The notes under the pieces were generated by a model. The model was given only the letters and a program-made list of their open reading frames with translations, did no database searches and was not told the DNA's origin. Positions 1 to 10,940 of a DNA stretch of 64,000 nucleotides are shown here, in pieces. Both the position numbers and the translations under genes were made by a program. The first letter of the stretch is position 1. The number at the start of each line of letters is the position of its first letter. Source of the stretch: Brachyhypopomus gauderio (lineage: Eukaryota > Chordata > Actinopteri > Gymnotiformes > Hypopomidae); assembly GCF_052324685.1 (NCBI RefSeq), contig NC_135214.1:1754317-1818316 (forward strand), read 5' to 3'.

Positions 1-24
1 AATGAAAGTGATGGTGAAACATGA

Positions 25-455
25 AACTCCCCAACTTGTACCTGTCCGATTTCTGTGTGTGTGCATATGTGTCTGTTTGTGGGTGTGTTTTCTTGTGCTT
101 ATCAGGTTCCTGTTTGGCGCTGTCTGTTGCACCGCGGAGCTTCGCATATTTATGTGGGTTGCGGAGAGAACCGAGAGAGAGGGAGCTCATGAGCGAGTGA
201 ACAGGAAGAGCAGAACTCTGTGTTTCTGTGTTTTCCCTTTTGCCCCGTTTGTTTATTGTATGTGGCTGCGGTTCTCCTACATACTAGGTTGTGAGTGTCT
301 GGTGGCAGTGTAGGTTTGAACAATGTAAATAAACCAGGTTTCACAAGGTTTTCTCCGGTGTCTTGCCTAACACCTCACAACCTAGACCCAGTCATTGTTG
401 CTGCTCCTCCCCTGTAGCCTAGACCCGAGTCCAACAACTGGGAGGGGCATAAAAC
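25..455 (+). mobile_element. Solo-LTR-like insertion in the 3' flank of B30.2 copy 1
   Basis: The paralogous flank of copy 2 (24096-24120) runs from the shared motif gtgatggtgaaacatga straight into the 3' part of the B30.2 exon region. Here the same motif (8-24) is followed by about 420 bases absent from copy 2. The extra block has a T/G-rich first half and an aataaa signal near 330, as an LTR would, but I could not define a clean TG...CA pair or a target duplication. It may be a solo LTR or another retro-insertion. The long plus-strand reading frame across it shows no recognisable protein and is treated as chance. Confidence 0.35.
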
Positions 456-460
456 TCAGA

Positions 461-575
461 CTTATATGATCTTCAGTTTGTCTCCACTGTACTAAACACA
501 GCGTAGATTCCCCCACACTTATATGATCTTCAGTGATCTGTTTGTCTCCTCTGTACCAAACACAGGGTATATTAT
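461..575. repeat. 57-bp local tandem duplication
   Basis: The word cttatatgatcttcagt occurs at 461 and again at 518, each time followed by a diverged copy of the same tail (tttgtctcc...aaacacag). Copy 2 of the gene has this segment once (24119-24175). The duplication therefore arose in copy 1 after the gene duplication. It lies just downstream of, and slightly overlaps, the terminal B30.2 exon. Confidence 0.6.
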
Positions 576-3500
576 CCCACACTTACTGAAGTCTGTTTTA
601 AATGTGAAAATATTTTTCCTTTTCACTGTGTTGTAGAATGAAAGTTGGCCTTCCTCTATATCTAGATACACTCCTATCTTAGACGGTGTGTCCTGATTGA
701 GTTTGGTGACTGGATCAGTCAGAGCCATCAGAGATCCTAGCTGCAGACGCAGAGTCCAGTACCCTGCTGTTGTGTTCAAATTAATGAAGCCACGTCGTGG
801 AGCTGACTCCTGCACTACACCCAACCTCCACTCACATTTCCCAGTTACATCCACCTCCCAGTAATGTCTGCCTGTGCTGTAGCTGTTTTTGGCTTGGACA
901 CATGGCCAACCATCATACTGATGAGGTGTTCGTTGGTGTGACAGCCATGGTTCAGACTCATCATGGGTCTTGGTTCTCACAGAACACCCATCCTGAGACA
1001 CCACCAGAGTTGGGTTTGCTGTGTTTGGATCTAGAATGACTTGATCTAGAAATAAAAAAAACAAAAACTATTAAAATAACAGCACAGGGTAGTGTTAGGA
1101 CCTTCTGTGACTGAAGCACTAGCATTTCAGAATAAATACAGAAGATGAGGGAAAACACAAGATATCCTAGCCAAACCAGGAAGTGGTCATTTGAATACTA
1201 AATGAAATTTAGGTTCTCGTTTAGTTATAATTTGTGTGCTTGGTGATGTATCCTGATGTCCTACCTGATGACTTCATAATCCACTTCCATACTGAAAAAG
1301 AATAATATTTATTTGTTTGTTCATATTTGTTTAATATCAGTCTCATCAATCTGTCATAGAGCATGAACTGACCTGGAGCTGGGACATGCATGTCACCTGG
1401 AAAGGAAATGACATCATTTTACACAAAATCACCAAGAAAATATTCTAAAGTTGTGAACTACATGTTGCTTTCATACCACTGGTTCAAACTTCAGCATTTA
1501 AGACTTCTGCACACACAAAGTAGTTTTGATTACCTCACATAAATACAACAATAATTATTGTAATCCTACCTGTTTTTTTAAACCTCTGTTCAGTCTTAAA
1601 CCACAGTTTAAGGAGGGACTCCTGGAGAGATAAAGAGAAGTCATGTGAACAGCAGCATCATACTTCTGTACAGATGCGTTATCTGGTTCCTCACAGTGAA
1701 CGTTCCTCTAGGCCCACGTGATGGTCTGTACCTCTGACTTGTCTTCCAACATGATGTTTCTTATGATCAAGTCCATGACCGGCAGCATGTTGGTCAGTTG
1801 TCCTTTCTTCCACTGCTTAACCAGATCTTTAATCAAAGCTTTTTGCTCGGCTGTGAAATCCAGCCTTTTGAAGTCCTAGAGAAAGAAAAACATCTAAATA
1901 AACACATAAATACATATATTTATGTAGTATTATTTCATCCATTTTATTGTGAAAATCTTAAGAAACTGCCAGTTTTATCATCAAAGTTAGTTGTATCATC
2001 AGTTGTATCATCAAAGTGTGTGGTGTGCAGGTTAGAGTTGGGTGTAACATATTTGTATAATAGGAAAACAATATGTTACTATTGCATTATTGTTTTACCT
2101 GTGAACCTCTTTTAAATTCCTTTATCCAGTCAGAGAGGATTCTTTTTCCATCGTTTAATTTCTGTTGCATATCTGATCTTTGGGACGCTTGTCGATCTGC
2201 AACAACATTTAGCTGTTCTGGTACCTGTTGATACACATCAGGTTTTACTTTAGAGTGAAAAAGAAAGTACAAAAAGCAATAAGACAGAAGCAGAATAACT
2301 TGAAAGGCACTTGTAGTCTTTTCATCAGTCCTTCACCTTCATGGGTTGTTGTTGACTCATTTGTTGTGTGGATCTCAGCTCCTCTACCCACTGCAGGATC
2401 AGAGTACAACCCTCCTCTTCATTTATCTCACCATTACTCACTCCAGACACTATGGTGATGCCTCTAAGCTGAGGATCAATGCATTTGTTCAACATTGTCA
2501 GATTTTTTTTTCTCATTAATAATATTGTTCATTAATAATATTAATAACAGTATTATTAATTAATTAACTGTCATCAAATGTTTATTATAGTGAAGCAGTA
2601 TAGAGTTTAAGGGGTTTCTTCGTAATATTTACTATTTACCTGAACAATTCTGTCCAGCTCAGCTGCTAGGTCTCTGAGGAAACACTTGGAGTCCTCTATG
2701 GAGAAATCTGTTTGTTCATGCTTCTGAGGATCATTTTGGAGAACTGGTATATTTGTCTCTTTCAGATTTAAAAGCTGAACAGAAACCAAACATGAGAACG
2801 TTTTTGGCGTTTGTTTTCAACAGTATTTAAATACAGTCGTCTGTTTTCTTCGAAATTGAACTCACCTTACAATGAAGACGTTTTAAAATCTTCGCAAGAA
2901 TTTGATCCTTCAGCTAGACGCAAGATAAAGAGGTTAGACGTTGTACAGACATGTCTATGAAAACACAATGTTCCAGTTAGATATCACGGTGCAGTCCCGG
3001 ACTCCTCCCTGGACGTGTCTGAGTGCGTGTTTGTTCTTGTCCGTGTGTCTGTGTTTGTGTTTGCATGGGTGTTCATCTTCATCATGCGTTTCACCTGTCC
3101 CTTGCCTTATTAATATGATGTGCTACAATTGTGTCTCGTTTGTATTCGTGTATTTAAGTGTGCGTCATGTCTAATGTCGTTGGGTGCTCATTAATAGTTG
3201 CATTATGAAACTAAAATAAACGCAAACTCTCGCCTCAGGAAATAATGTGTGTACTGTGATGCACTATTGGTACTTGGTGTGGATTCTGCAAAACCTGATT
3301 GAACCTTTAACACATGCTTATAGCAGATTTCTTCTCCCCCTTTTGAGCTTGTTACCTTCAAATGTGGTTTGTTAAATGGTTGTGAACAGCAGGCCCGTTT
3401 ACTTCTCTGCTCTCTGGGTGGATTTACCAGACTTCCAAGACTGTGGTAAGCCCCATTATTGCAGCTCTCTGTAGGAACGAAAGCAAAAGTACATCAGAAG

Positions 3501-4210
3501 AGGCTTGTGACTGATGTGTTTTCAGTTTTCGCTATCAGGAGTAAAACAAAAGACTTGTTGATCTTCAATGTTATGTAACAGGCCACGCCCCAACCATATA
3601 AGGAACTAAAACTTGTGCTGCGCAACAGCATTTATTTTAGTTCCTTGTAATTTTCCTCAATCTGACTTTCATGCCACACTGGATGATTACAGTTCAATAA
3701 TTTAAAACCTGCCTAGGAGTAGCTTAAACATAAATTTGCATGTATTTAAAAAACTGCACAATTTTAACTGTGATCCAAAAAACAAACGATCCAAAAAATA
3801 CTTCCGTTTGCAATTTTATTATCGTACAATACCACTGTCTTGTGGGTAGAACTGCAGACTGAGTGGTGCATTCAGTGCAGCTGCACATCAAATGTAATAT
3901 ACAAGTATAAACAATACATATGAAATAAAGGACCAATTATCTCATCATAGGACACCAACCAGTGCACGACCCCGAGTAAAGACGGTGCACGTACCTGTGA
4001 CATTTAGACGATACGCCTATAGCATACAGACACTGAGGTAACAAAACTTTAAGAAAAATACAGGAAGTACTATGGGTTCTGTGCAGTATTTATAAGTAAT
4101 TCCTTCAAGTTCAGACTTTTATTTTTCACAATCGGAAAAATGCAGGCTGGTCAATTTTTCTTCATGCATTTACCTGTGGCTGAAGAGGTCGTATCTGTCT
4201 GATATGACAT
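519..4210 (-). CDS. B30.2/PRY-SPRY protein, copy 1 (454 aa, 11 exons, intact)
   Basis: Exons read on the minus strand: 4210-4174, 3468-3356, 2913-2866, 2774-2640, 2468-2337, 2224-2099, 1875-1732, 1621-1570, 1396-1373, 1291-1265, 1045-519. All have AG/GT borders and compatible phases, and they total 1365 nt = 455 codons with the stop. I chose the ATG at 4210 because only that frame joins the second exon in phase; the ATG at 4284 is out of phase. The N-terminal half (about 270 aa) is mostly charged and probably helical. A short linker ([14 protein letters not shown]) leads into a C-terminal PRY-SPRY domain of about 175 aa with [14 protein letters not shown] and [12 protein letters not shown] motifs. 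I see no RING, B-box, NACHT or signal peptide, so it is not an ordinary TRIM. B30.2 domains bind protein partners, often in innate immunity; the partner here is unknown. A diverged tandem copy lies at 24-50 kb. Confidence 0.85.
2975..3240 (+). repeat. Old LTR-like repeat in an intron, predating the gene duplication
   Basis: This block resembles a decayed member of the family whose intact solo LTR lies at 5354-5694: an early 'cggac.cctccctgg' segment, a G/T-rich middle, gtgtatttaagtgtgcg as a late TATA-like motif, and aataaa. The matching block stands at the same intronic position in copy 2 (about 49640-49830), so it inserted before the two gene copies separated. Confidence 0.45.
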
Positions 4211-4301
4211 TTTTTAAACTCATGCAAAGGAAACTTCTCTTCAAGCAGTTCAGAAAATCCACACACTTTGACAGACGAAGACATTGAGAGCAAAACAAAC
4301 A

Positions 4302-4376
4302 TATTTATACAGTTACTCACGAGGGGCGTGGCCTAAAACCTGTTTACTCTCGTGTGTGCTTTTACTTTCACGTTTC
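4302..4376 (-). promoter_or_regulatory. TATA box and ISRE upstream of B30.2 copy 1
   Basis: On the minus strand, GAAACGTGAAAGT (4376-4364) fits the interferon-stimulated response element pattern GAAANNGAAA. A TATA-like tataaata follows at 4309-4302. A start site 25-30 bases below the TATA (about 4275-4280) leaves a 5' UTR near 70 nt before the ATG at 4210. That the gene is interferon-inducible is inferred from motif and spacing only. Confidence 0.55.
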
Positions 4377-4474
4377 TCCATTTATTGCTGAGGTTCTGGA
4401 TCTGCGTGAAGTGCTGTTTTCGTTTGTGCTATTAAGGCTTTTGAGTAATTTAAAAATAGATTTTCTGACCTGTG

Positions 4475-4655
4475 ACGTCATGCAGCCCCCCCTCCACGTC
4501 CAAATTTCTTCAAAGTAGTCTCATTCGTTTGTGCTCATTTGTGCCGTCAAAATTAACGCTTCAATCACTTGCTTTGTAAAGTTACAGTCGTTTTATTTTT
4601 CACAAGCGTGACGTCACCAGCCCCCCTCCACGTCCAAATCACTCCAAACTGGTCT
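4475..4655. repeat. 132-bp-spaced direct repeat
   Basis: A gtgacgtca...cccccctccacgtccaaat segment at about 4475 recurs at about 4607 with few changes. It lies 5' of the B30.2 copy 1 promoter. Nothing coding is visible. Confidence 0.5.
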
Positions 4656-4675
4656 AATGGAGGGGTCATGAACAA

Positions 4676-4990
4676 TCAGAACCAGGTTTATTAGCCAAGT
4701 GTGCTGTCACACATAATGAATTTGAACTTGAGCAATACAGGCAATATAATGTGAATATATAATATACAAGTAATATGCAAACAATATACAGATGATGTAC
4801 AAGACCAACAATATAAAATATAAAGTCACAGAGTGGTAGTGCTAACAAGAATAGTAAGTTTACTTTTTGGGAGTGATGTGTTGATCATTATACAATGCAT
4901 AACTGTAACCAAAGAGCCCTGTGTCTCCAGGTTGGGGGAGAACAATGTGAAGTAAGTAACCAAAACAAAACCCATAGAGCAGTGATTCTC
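4676..4990 (-). mobile_element. LINE 3'-end fragment
   Basis: The segment around 4686-4730 (tttattagccaagtgtgctg...acataatgaatttga) looks like the reverse complement of the short 3' tail of CR1/L2/Rex-group LINEs. The rest is low-complexity TA-rich sequence. No reverse transcriptase remains. Family assignment is by recollection of the motif only. Confidence 0.35.
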
Positions 4991-5095
4991 AATTATGTTC
5001 TGTTAAGCCCCCCCTAGGAAGAAGAAAACGCTTTGCACCCCCCAATAAATAAATAAATAAACGCTTTGCACCCCCCAATAAATAAATAAATAAAT

Positions 5096-5097
<2 letters not shown>

Positions 5098-5184
<87 letters not shown>
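5098..5184. repeat. (CA)n microsatellite
   Basis: About 43 uninterrupted CA units, preceded by two copies of a segment with aaataaataaa and gctttgcacccccc. The Cys/Val-repeat reading frames across it are artefacts. Confidence 0.95.
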
Positions 5185-5187
<3 letters not shown>

Positions 5188-5353
5188 ATCCCACCACCAC
5201 CCTGGTCACTACTCTCTGCCGCGACTATAAATACTGTGGGTGTATAAATCCCATACATACATAAATCCCATGACAAAATGGGGTAAAAAAATACGCCCAC
5301 TGTAGTATAATTTATCTGTAAAATTGTTATAAGTACACCTTAATAAGGTCCTT

Positions 5354-5694
5354 TGTTACGGTGACAGCCCCGGACCCTTCCCTGTGGACGTGCCGCTATG
5401 TTGTCTGCGTGCAGTTATGTCCATGTTTGTAGTTCCGTGGGTGTGGGTCGTTTGTGAGCATGTTCATAGTCGCACCTGTGCCTTGTCTCGAGATCACAAG
5501 GGTCTGTGTTCATCACCTATATAATGTGCGTTTGCGCAATGTCTTGTGCTCGTCTTTGTCTAAAGTTCGTGCTTGAGTGAGCTACATGTAAGTGTGCTTG
5601 CGCTATTGCGCCGGATTTCACTTCTTGTTCGACGTAATAAATGTATGTGTGAGGACCAAAGCCTTCGTCGTGCCTGCCTCCACCCATCATCACA
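5354..5694 (+). mobile_element. Solo LTR (341 bp), TSD TCCTT
   Basis: It starts TGTTACGG and ends ATCATCACA. The 5 bases before (5349-5353) and after (5695-5699) are both tcctt. Its length equals the 341-bp LTRs of the element at 50587-52837, and it shares blocks with them (ggacccttccctgtgg, cctgtgccttgtctcgag, tcttgtgctcgtctttgtctaaag, ttcgtcgtgcct). It is a diverged solo LTR of that family in the same orientation. Confidence 0.85.
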
Positions 5695-5699
5695 TCCTT

Positions 5700-5957
5700 A
5701 TTATCACTGAAGAAATAACAAATAATTTTTATTAACTTTCATTTTTAGTTTGTAACAGAAACAAGTGCATCAGTTTGCATGAAATGGAAATAAAATGAGA
5801 TCCTTATTTAAACTAGAAAAAATTTTGAACTGACTGGCATTTGATACTGAAAAATGAAATTAAATAAAATCAATAAATAATAAATTTAACAACATTAATT
5901 CAGGAGCACAATATATTAACACCTTAACCTACAAAACATGTAATACAACAATTCTTG
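5700..5957. other. AT-rich spacer
   Basis: A/T-rich DNA with no open frame, splice-site set or repeat that I can name. Confidence 0.5.
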
Positions 5958-6281
5958 TGTCACGTTCGAGGCGTAGCGAAGAACGAGACAGAAATCCTTC
6001 TTGACGTAGAACGAACGTGACATTTTATTTTACAAATAGCGCAGAAAGCGCACACAGAACACAGCAACACACACACGTGTATGACGAGCACAGGACACTG
6101 CGCGGACGCACATTAAATAGACAAATCACATAATCCCCACGTGATGACGAGACGAGCCACAGGTGAGACGGATTATCACAAGACATAACCGCACCCACGG
6201 AGATCCACAGACGCAGACGAATAGACGCAGACAACGTTAGCACACGCCCAAAAGGGAGGGGCCGGGGACCTCACCGTGACA
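5958..6281 (-). mobile_element. Solo LTR-like element, minus orientation
   Basis: Read on the minus strand it runs TGTCACGGTGAGG ... GAACGTGACA, with an inverted TGTCACG/CGTGACA terminus pair and a ttaaat/aaaat-containing 3' half. This resembles the LTR family at 50587, though diverged. I found no matching 5-bp target duplication (tcttg before, tgagt after), so rearrangement or a different family is possible. Confidence 0.5.
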
Positions 6282-6295
6282 TGAGTAAGCCAGAA

Positions 6296-7480
6296 CTAAT
6301 GGCTACAATGAGCCCGTTTTGCAGTGCACAGCTTTTTGAAGCGGGGTTTGACGCATGACACAGCCACTCTCAGCTCCTGTTCAATGTTTAGCTGGGACCT
6401 GTACTTTGTCTTTATTGTAGCAAAAGTAGAGAAGCCAGTCTCACAAAGATATGATATGTTGCAAATGGAATAAGGATGCCCATAGCCTTCTGCCCCAGAG
6501 TGGATACTCCCTCTCGACACTCAGCCAGAATTCACTCAGTGTCTGTGATGTGAACCTCAGTCTCAATGTGGAGTCAGATGTCATGTCAATGAACTGGTCC
6601 TCCTCTGCAGAGCTGAAACCTGTAGGAGCTGGTGCATTGAAAGGATCTCGGACCCAATCATACTGGGAACTTTTTTCAGGGAAGTACTTTTCAAAGAATC
6701 CCATCAATGATTAAATATGCTGCTTGATACAGGGAATCACCGAGGTGTCATCATAGTCAGAAGTGTCAACAAATTCATGTAGGTTCTCGAATTAATTTGT
6801 TTTTCCTTCATCAAGTTGCCTGCCCCACATGGCAAGCTTCCGAGTGAGAGAGTTGATCTTGTGTGTTACCTGAGGGAGGTGTTTATCTTTCCCTTGAAGC
6901 TGGAGATTCAGTTCATTAAGCCTTCCAAATACGTCACTCAGGTAGGCCAGTTTCCCCAGGAAGTTCTCATCACCAAATTTTACTGCAACTTCATACTTGT
7001 GCTTCATACTTTGAGTTAAAAAACTCGGGACAAAACTTTTCGTTGTGGCAGCCACCGTGCTTCACTGTGAAATAGCACAGCTTGGTGTTCAGCGCCCATC
7101 TCCTCACAGATAGCAGAGAAGACTCTTGTTTTTAGTGGTCTGGTCTTTATAAAATTGACCACACCTATGATGTCAGTCATAACCTCACTTAATTCAGAGG
7201 AAAGGTGCCTTGAAGCCAGTGCTTCTCTATGTATAAGACAGTGTGTCCACTTAGCATTGGGTGAGGCCTTTTAGATGAGTGCCTGCCATGGTCTGTGCTC
7301 CATCACTCCAAACACAGGTGCAATTTTCATCAGTCCGGTGTTTTGAATAGCTCTTCAGCTGTGGCTCTGTTTCTGACATTTACAAAAAAGTAGATCCTCA
7401 CACAGGGAGTTTGTCATGTCAAAAAATACACAAGACACGAACAAACAGTCTTTGTTGCTGTCTGTTGCTTCATCGAATTG
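6296..7480 (-). pseudogene. hAT transposase (ZBED5/SCAND3-like) remnant
   Basis: Minus-strand pieces in consecutive order (about 7480 to 6296) give motifs typical of this domesticated-looking hAT group: LQFDEATDSN, GVMEHRP, CLIHREALASRHL, SEARWLPQRKVLSR, GKLAYLSDVFGRLNELN, FFEKYFPEKS, and finally YLCETGFSTFATIKTKYRS. The frame changes several times and stops interrupt it, so no functional transposase is possible. I did not find its terminal inverted repeats. Confidence 0.75.
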
Positions 7481-8030
7481 CAGGGCTGTAACGTTGGGGA
7501 GGTTGAGTAATCAGGGGGCGGACGCACTGGCGCTGCCGTTTTAAGACACAAAATACACACCGGTCTTTCTTCGTCTCCCACATTAGTAACGGTGAAGCCA
7601 AGCGCTACTTACGCTTCGTCATACTTCCTCGTTTTAGCATTTTTGTTGGTCTCATTATCTTCTCTCTGCACCTTTCTTTTCATTGCTGTTACTTTTCCAT
7701 GTTGTCTCTTGTGCGATGACAGCTCAGGCTGACAATTACAGTGCCACTGCCACCTACTGTAGTAGATGTGCAATTACAGTTTGTGTAATGTGGGGTCACA
7801 TGTGCCCCACAGGCACCACCCCCCTATTTGAGAAGGACTGCCATAGAGCAAGGGAGACAAACTACAGCAGACTATTTAAACCATAATCTAACACACCTGA
7901 TCAAGCTGATCAAATATTCAATATCTTGTTATTTTTAGCCAGGTGTGCTCGATTAGGTTTGGAATTAATCTCCAGGAAGCCACTGGTACCTGGTTTATCT
8001 CAAGACTGGTTACTTCTGCACTGTGTGCTC
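7481..8030. other. Spacer without recognisable gene
   Basis: Unique-looking sequence with a partly palindromic block around 7890-7960 (gatcaagctgatcaaatat). No supported coding or RNA gene. Confidence 0.4.
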
Positions 8031-8035
8031 AGCAC

Positions 8036-8797
8036 CCTCCAAAATTATTGGCACCCCTAGTTAAAATATGTTAAAAGCCTTAAAATAGTTTTTTTTATTA
8101 TTATTGCAGAAGCATAATCTCACTAAAAAAATAAACCTTTGACTCAAGAAAGAAAAAAAGAAAGAAAAAATCCTGACTAAGAAATCATTAATTCCCATAA
8201 AATGACATGTTCCACAATTATTTGCACCCACCAGATTCTGATTAAAAATGTCCTGATATTTCAGTTTTCAAGTTTTCATGATCCCATGTATCTCTACAAG
8301 GTTCCCAGGACCTTTGGAGGAGAAACAGGCCCACATCATCACAGATCCTCCCCCTACTTAACAGTGGGCACGAGGTGTTTTTCTGTGTACACATCCTTGA
8401 TGTTCTGCCAGACCCACTTAGAGTGTCTGGTACCAAAAAGCTCCATCTTGGTCTCATCTGACCAAGGCACAAGATCCCGGTTATAATCCCAGTACCGCTT
8501 CGCAACCTCCACTCATTTACACTTATGAGTACAACTCATAAAAGACTTTCTCCGGGCATGCCTCCCAAACAGCTTGTTGGCATGTAGATAGCGCCCGATG
8601 GTTGTTTGGGAGACCTCGTAACTCCAAGATGCTTCCTTTTGATTCAATTCTCTTACAGTGAGCTTTGGAGTTATTTACCAATTACTAATTAAAGGATCAT
8701 ATATACTTTGATCCAATTTATAAAATACAGTACAAATAACATAATTGGATTTATTTCCAAGAAATTGTTAAGGGTGCCAATAATTGTGGAACAGGTC
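8036..8797 (-). mobile_element. Tc1/mariner element, internally deleted
   Basis: Inverted ends: ccaaaattattggcacccct near 8038 and agggtgccaataattgtgg near 8770-8790. A third copy of the motif (ccacaattatttgcaccca) lies at 8211, suggesting internal rearrangement. The minus strand between 8505 and 8260 encodes a decayed Tc1 transposase segment (SFLVPDTL, then VGLFLLQRSWEP where intact members read a WACFS-like motif), with frameshifts. Confidence 0.75.
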
Positions 8798-9056
8798 TGT
8801 GAGACAAGGCAGACAAGGCACAGGGTCTGGTTCAGGTAGGGTGCAAAGAAATAGCTGTGTTTATTTAATCCCCATATAGAGGCAAGAAAATTATTTACAG
8901 GAACAAACTAAGACATAAAAAAACAAAATGTGATAGTTCACAAGTTCCTCACATCAATTGTCACAGTTCAGTCAGAAAGATAATTTCTTACTTTCAGCAT
9001 TACATGCTCTCCCACCAAAAACCTCAAACAATTCACATCAGGCCTTTTATAGTGCT

Positions 9057-9089
9057 ATCCAGGAAGTGGCATGATGCCACTTCCTGGAT
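9057..9089. repeat. Perfect 16-bp-arm palindrome
   Basis: atccaggaagtggcat (9057-9072) and its exact reverse complement (9074-9089) are separated by a single g. It lies about 70 bases upstream of a possible first exon at 9157. Function unknown. Confidence 0.8.
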
Positions 9090-9156
9090 GTTAGGCAGGA
9101 AACCCAACCCATAAAAGCTCTTCACAGAACCCAATCTTTTTCTTCAACAAGACAAC

Positions 9157-9187
9157 ATGGCTGCCTTCCTCTGCATACTAATCACCG
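9157..9187 (+). pseudogene. Possible orphan first exon encoding a signal-peptide-like start
   Basis: ATG at 9157 in a good context (caacATGG) opens MAAFLCILIT and is followed at 9188 by the consensus donor gtaagt. A TATA-like cataaaag lies near 9108, about 50 bases upstream. A short acceptor-bounded piece (gcag then ATTCTCCCTTG) follows near 9276. The start resembles the hydrophobic leader exon of a secreted protein, but no further exon is visible before transposon sequence begins. It may be the severed 5' end of a gene or chance. Confidence 0.22.
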
Positions 9188-9334
9188 GTAAGTGTTTTCT
9201 TTAGTTTAAATTGCTCAAATAAAATTCCCATATTTCATAACAGACATTATATAATCTTTCTTTTTTCTGTGCAGATTCTCCCTTGGTAAGCTGATGAATA
9301 TTACTCACTAAAAAGTAAATTAAATCATATGTGT

Positions 9335-9789
9335 AGTGATGGCAAAACAAGGCTTCATGAACCAATGGGGCTTTCCAGCTCAAAGGTTCACCAGAAGGTT
9401 CATTACCCGAAGCCTCGTTGACTCGTTCTCACTAGTGACACCTGCTGTGCAAAAGGATATATGACAGACTCAATGAATCCTGAGTCTGAGAAAACTGGAA
9501 TGTCTGTGTATGAAATAAAATATTTTGCCACGGCTCAATGAATATAAAAATGTGTTTTTAAATGGAAATATTATTATTTGAGTGATGATGTTGAACACGT
9601 AAAATAAATACTTAAAATAAATGCTTGTGGAACTGGGAGTACAAGAGTGCTTATGGAACTGAAAGACAGGAAACTGCAACAGATGGAACAAATAAAAAAT
9701 TACTGATTTTTATTAAAAACTTTTTAACAGTGTTGGGGTTGAGTTGATTCCTTTTCTTAACCCATCTGTGCAGTTAGAACACACACACA
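9335..9789 (+). mobile_element. Probable 5' end of a hAT element
   Basis: tagtgatggcaaaacaaggc at 9335 is the kind of start seen in Ac-like hAT elements, and hAT transposase remains lie downstream at 10262-10940 in the same orientation. The stretch between is A/T-rich and interrupted by a SINE. The right terminus was not found. Confidence 0.35.
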
Positions 9790-9986
9790 CACACTAGTGA
9801 TGACTAGCGGGCTGTGGATCACACGTGCCCAGAGTGGTGGGCAGCCCTAGCCTGGCACCCGGGGAGCAGTTGGGGTTAGGTGCCTTGCTCAAGGGCACCT
9901 CAGTCATGGCCTCAGGTCTGGGAATCGAACCCACGACCCTCCGGTCACTAGAACAGTTCCCTACAACCAGGCCATGACTGCCCCCA
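9790..9986 (-). mobile_element. tRNA-derived SINE
   Basis: On the minus strand it begins gggggcagtcatggcctgg, carries a B-box-like ggttcgattccc in a tRNA-like 5' third, and continues with ttgagcaaggcacctaacc and a gggcagccctagcc-type body. This is a widespread fish SINE layout. The tRNA-like part is not a functional tRNA gene. It sits within the hAT-derived stretch. Confidence 0.75.
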
Positions 9987-10261
9987 AATCGCATGCTGCA
10001 GGGCACTGGGAGCTCATCCCTTCCATTCCTTTCCAAGGGAGCGCAACATCCAGTGCTTCCATTTGCTTCTGTACGTGTGTCTGTGTTTCTTTTGCAGTAG
10101 TGCTGGTTCGGGAATATGAATCCATTTTGCGGCATTTTTCTCTCAACTCCTCCATGAATCTTGTATGAGCCAATGCCAAATTCTCAGCAGTATGTATATA
10201 TATATATATATATGTTGATGTTCAAGTAGCAATGAAACACTTAATCCATGTTCCTACAATA

Positions 10262-10940
10262 CGCACCTGTCTGGTTGGCAGAACATATGTTGGATCCAGT
10301 ACATGCATGAGCTCCTTAAGACTGAGAGCTTAACTACAAACATGGCAAGGCAGCTTGGTGCCAATTTGGTACACCGGGTCATAGACCGTTCATTGAAAGC
10401 AGAGGAAATAACTGTGATGACCACGCCCACTTTACTGGACCCAAGATAAAAAAAAACTGGGTTTCTTCAGCCCCACAAAATTAGAAGCAATTACAAGGCT
10501 GAAAGGAAATTGTGCTGAGATAATAAGAAATATTCCCTCTTCAACCCCCTTCAGCAATCAGAGACTTCACAAACTGGACAATCTTCAGACAATAGTAAGT
10601 CTTTATTCAGTTTAGTAATATTATATAATGTCAATGTCATTAATAGATGTTTTTTTCCCCTTGTACACTTATAGGTGACCTTTGGCATCTCCTGGATAGC
10701 ACTGTGGGACAGAGCAGGCAGAGCGCAAGTGCAATGGCTGATGCTACAATTGAAGTAGATCGTTACTTGTTTGAGGTAAACCGGCCAAGATCTGAAGATC
10801 CACTACTATACTGGAGCAAAACTACAATTTCCACATTTATATCAGCTAGCACTGACATTTATATGCACTCCAGCTTCCTCTGTGCCATGTGAAAGGATGT
10901 TTTCTAAGGCTGGGGAAATTGTGTTTAATTACTAAGCAGT
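10262..10940 (+). pseudogene. hAT (Ac-like/ZBED) transposase C-terminal remnant
   Basis: First part (10262-10595): LLKTESLTTNMARQLGAN, then TVMTTPTLLDPR, matching the conserved 'TPTFLDPRFK' region, followed by a frame break. After a possible intron (gtaagtc at 10591, ag before 10675) comes MADATIEVDRYLFEVNRP and EDPLLYWS, typical of the C-terminal dimerisation region, then SFLCAM with a stop before the final KDVFSKAGEIV-like block. Stops and frame changes mark it as dead. Confidence 0.7.

Noticed and set aside
519..4210. Identity as a TRIM, NLR or venom-type SPRY protein
   Set aside because: Only the PRY-SPRY end is recognisable; no RING, B-box, NACHT, LRR or pore-forming domain can be seen in the N-terminal half.
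4282..4284. Upstream ATG (MSSSVKVCGFSELL...) as the B30.2 copy 1 start
   Set aside because: It is open through the exon but ends in phase 0, while the next exon needs one carried base. It also lies at or above the expected transcription start. The ATG at 4210 gives a perfect 1365-nt frame.
9900..9986. tRNA gene on the minus strand
   Set aside because: The B-box-like stretch lies in a repetitive SINE with the same body elsewhere, and no complete cloverleaf is apparent.
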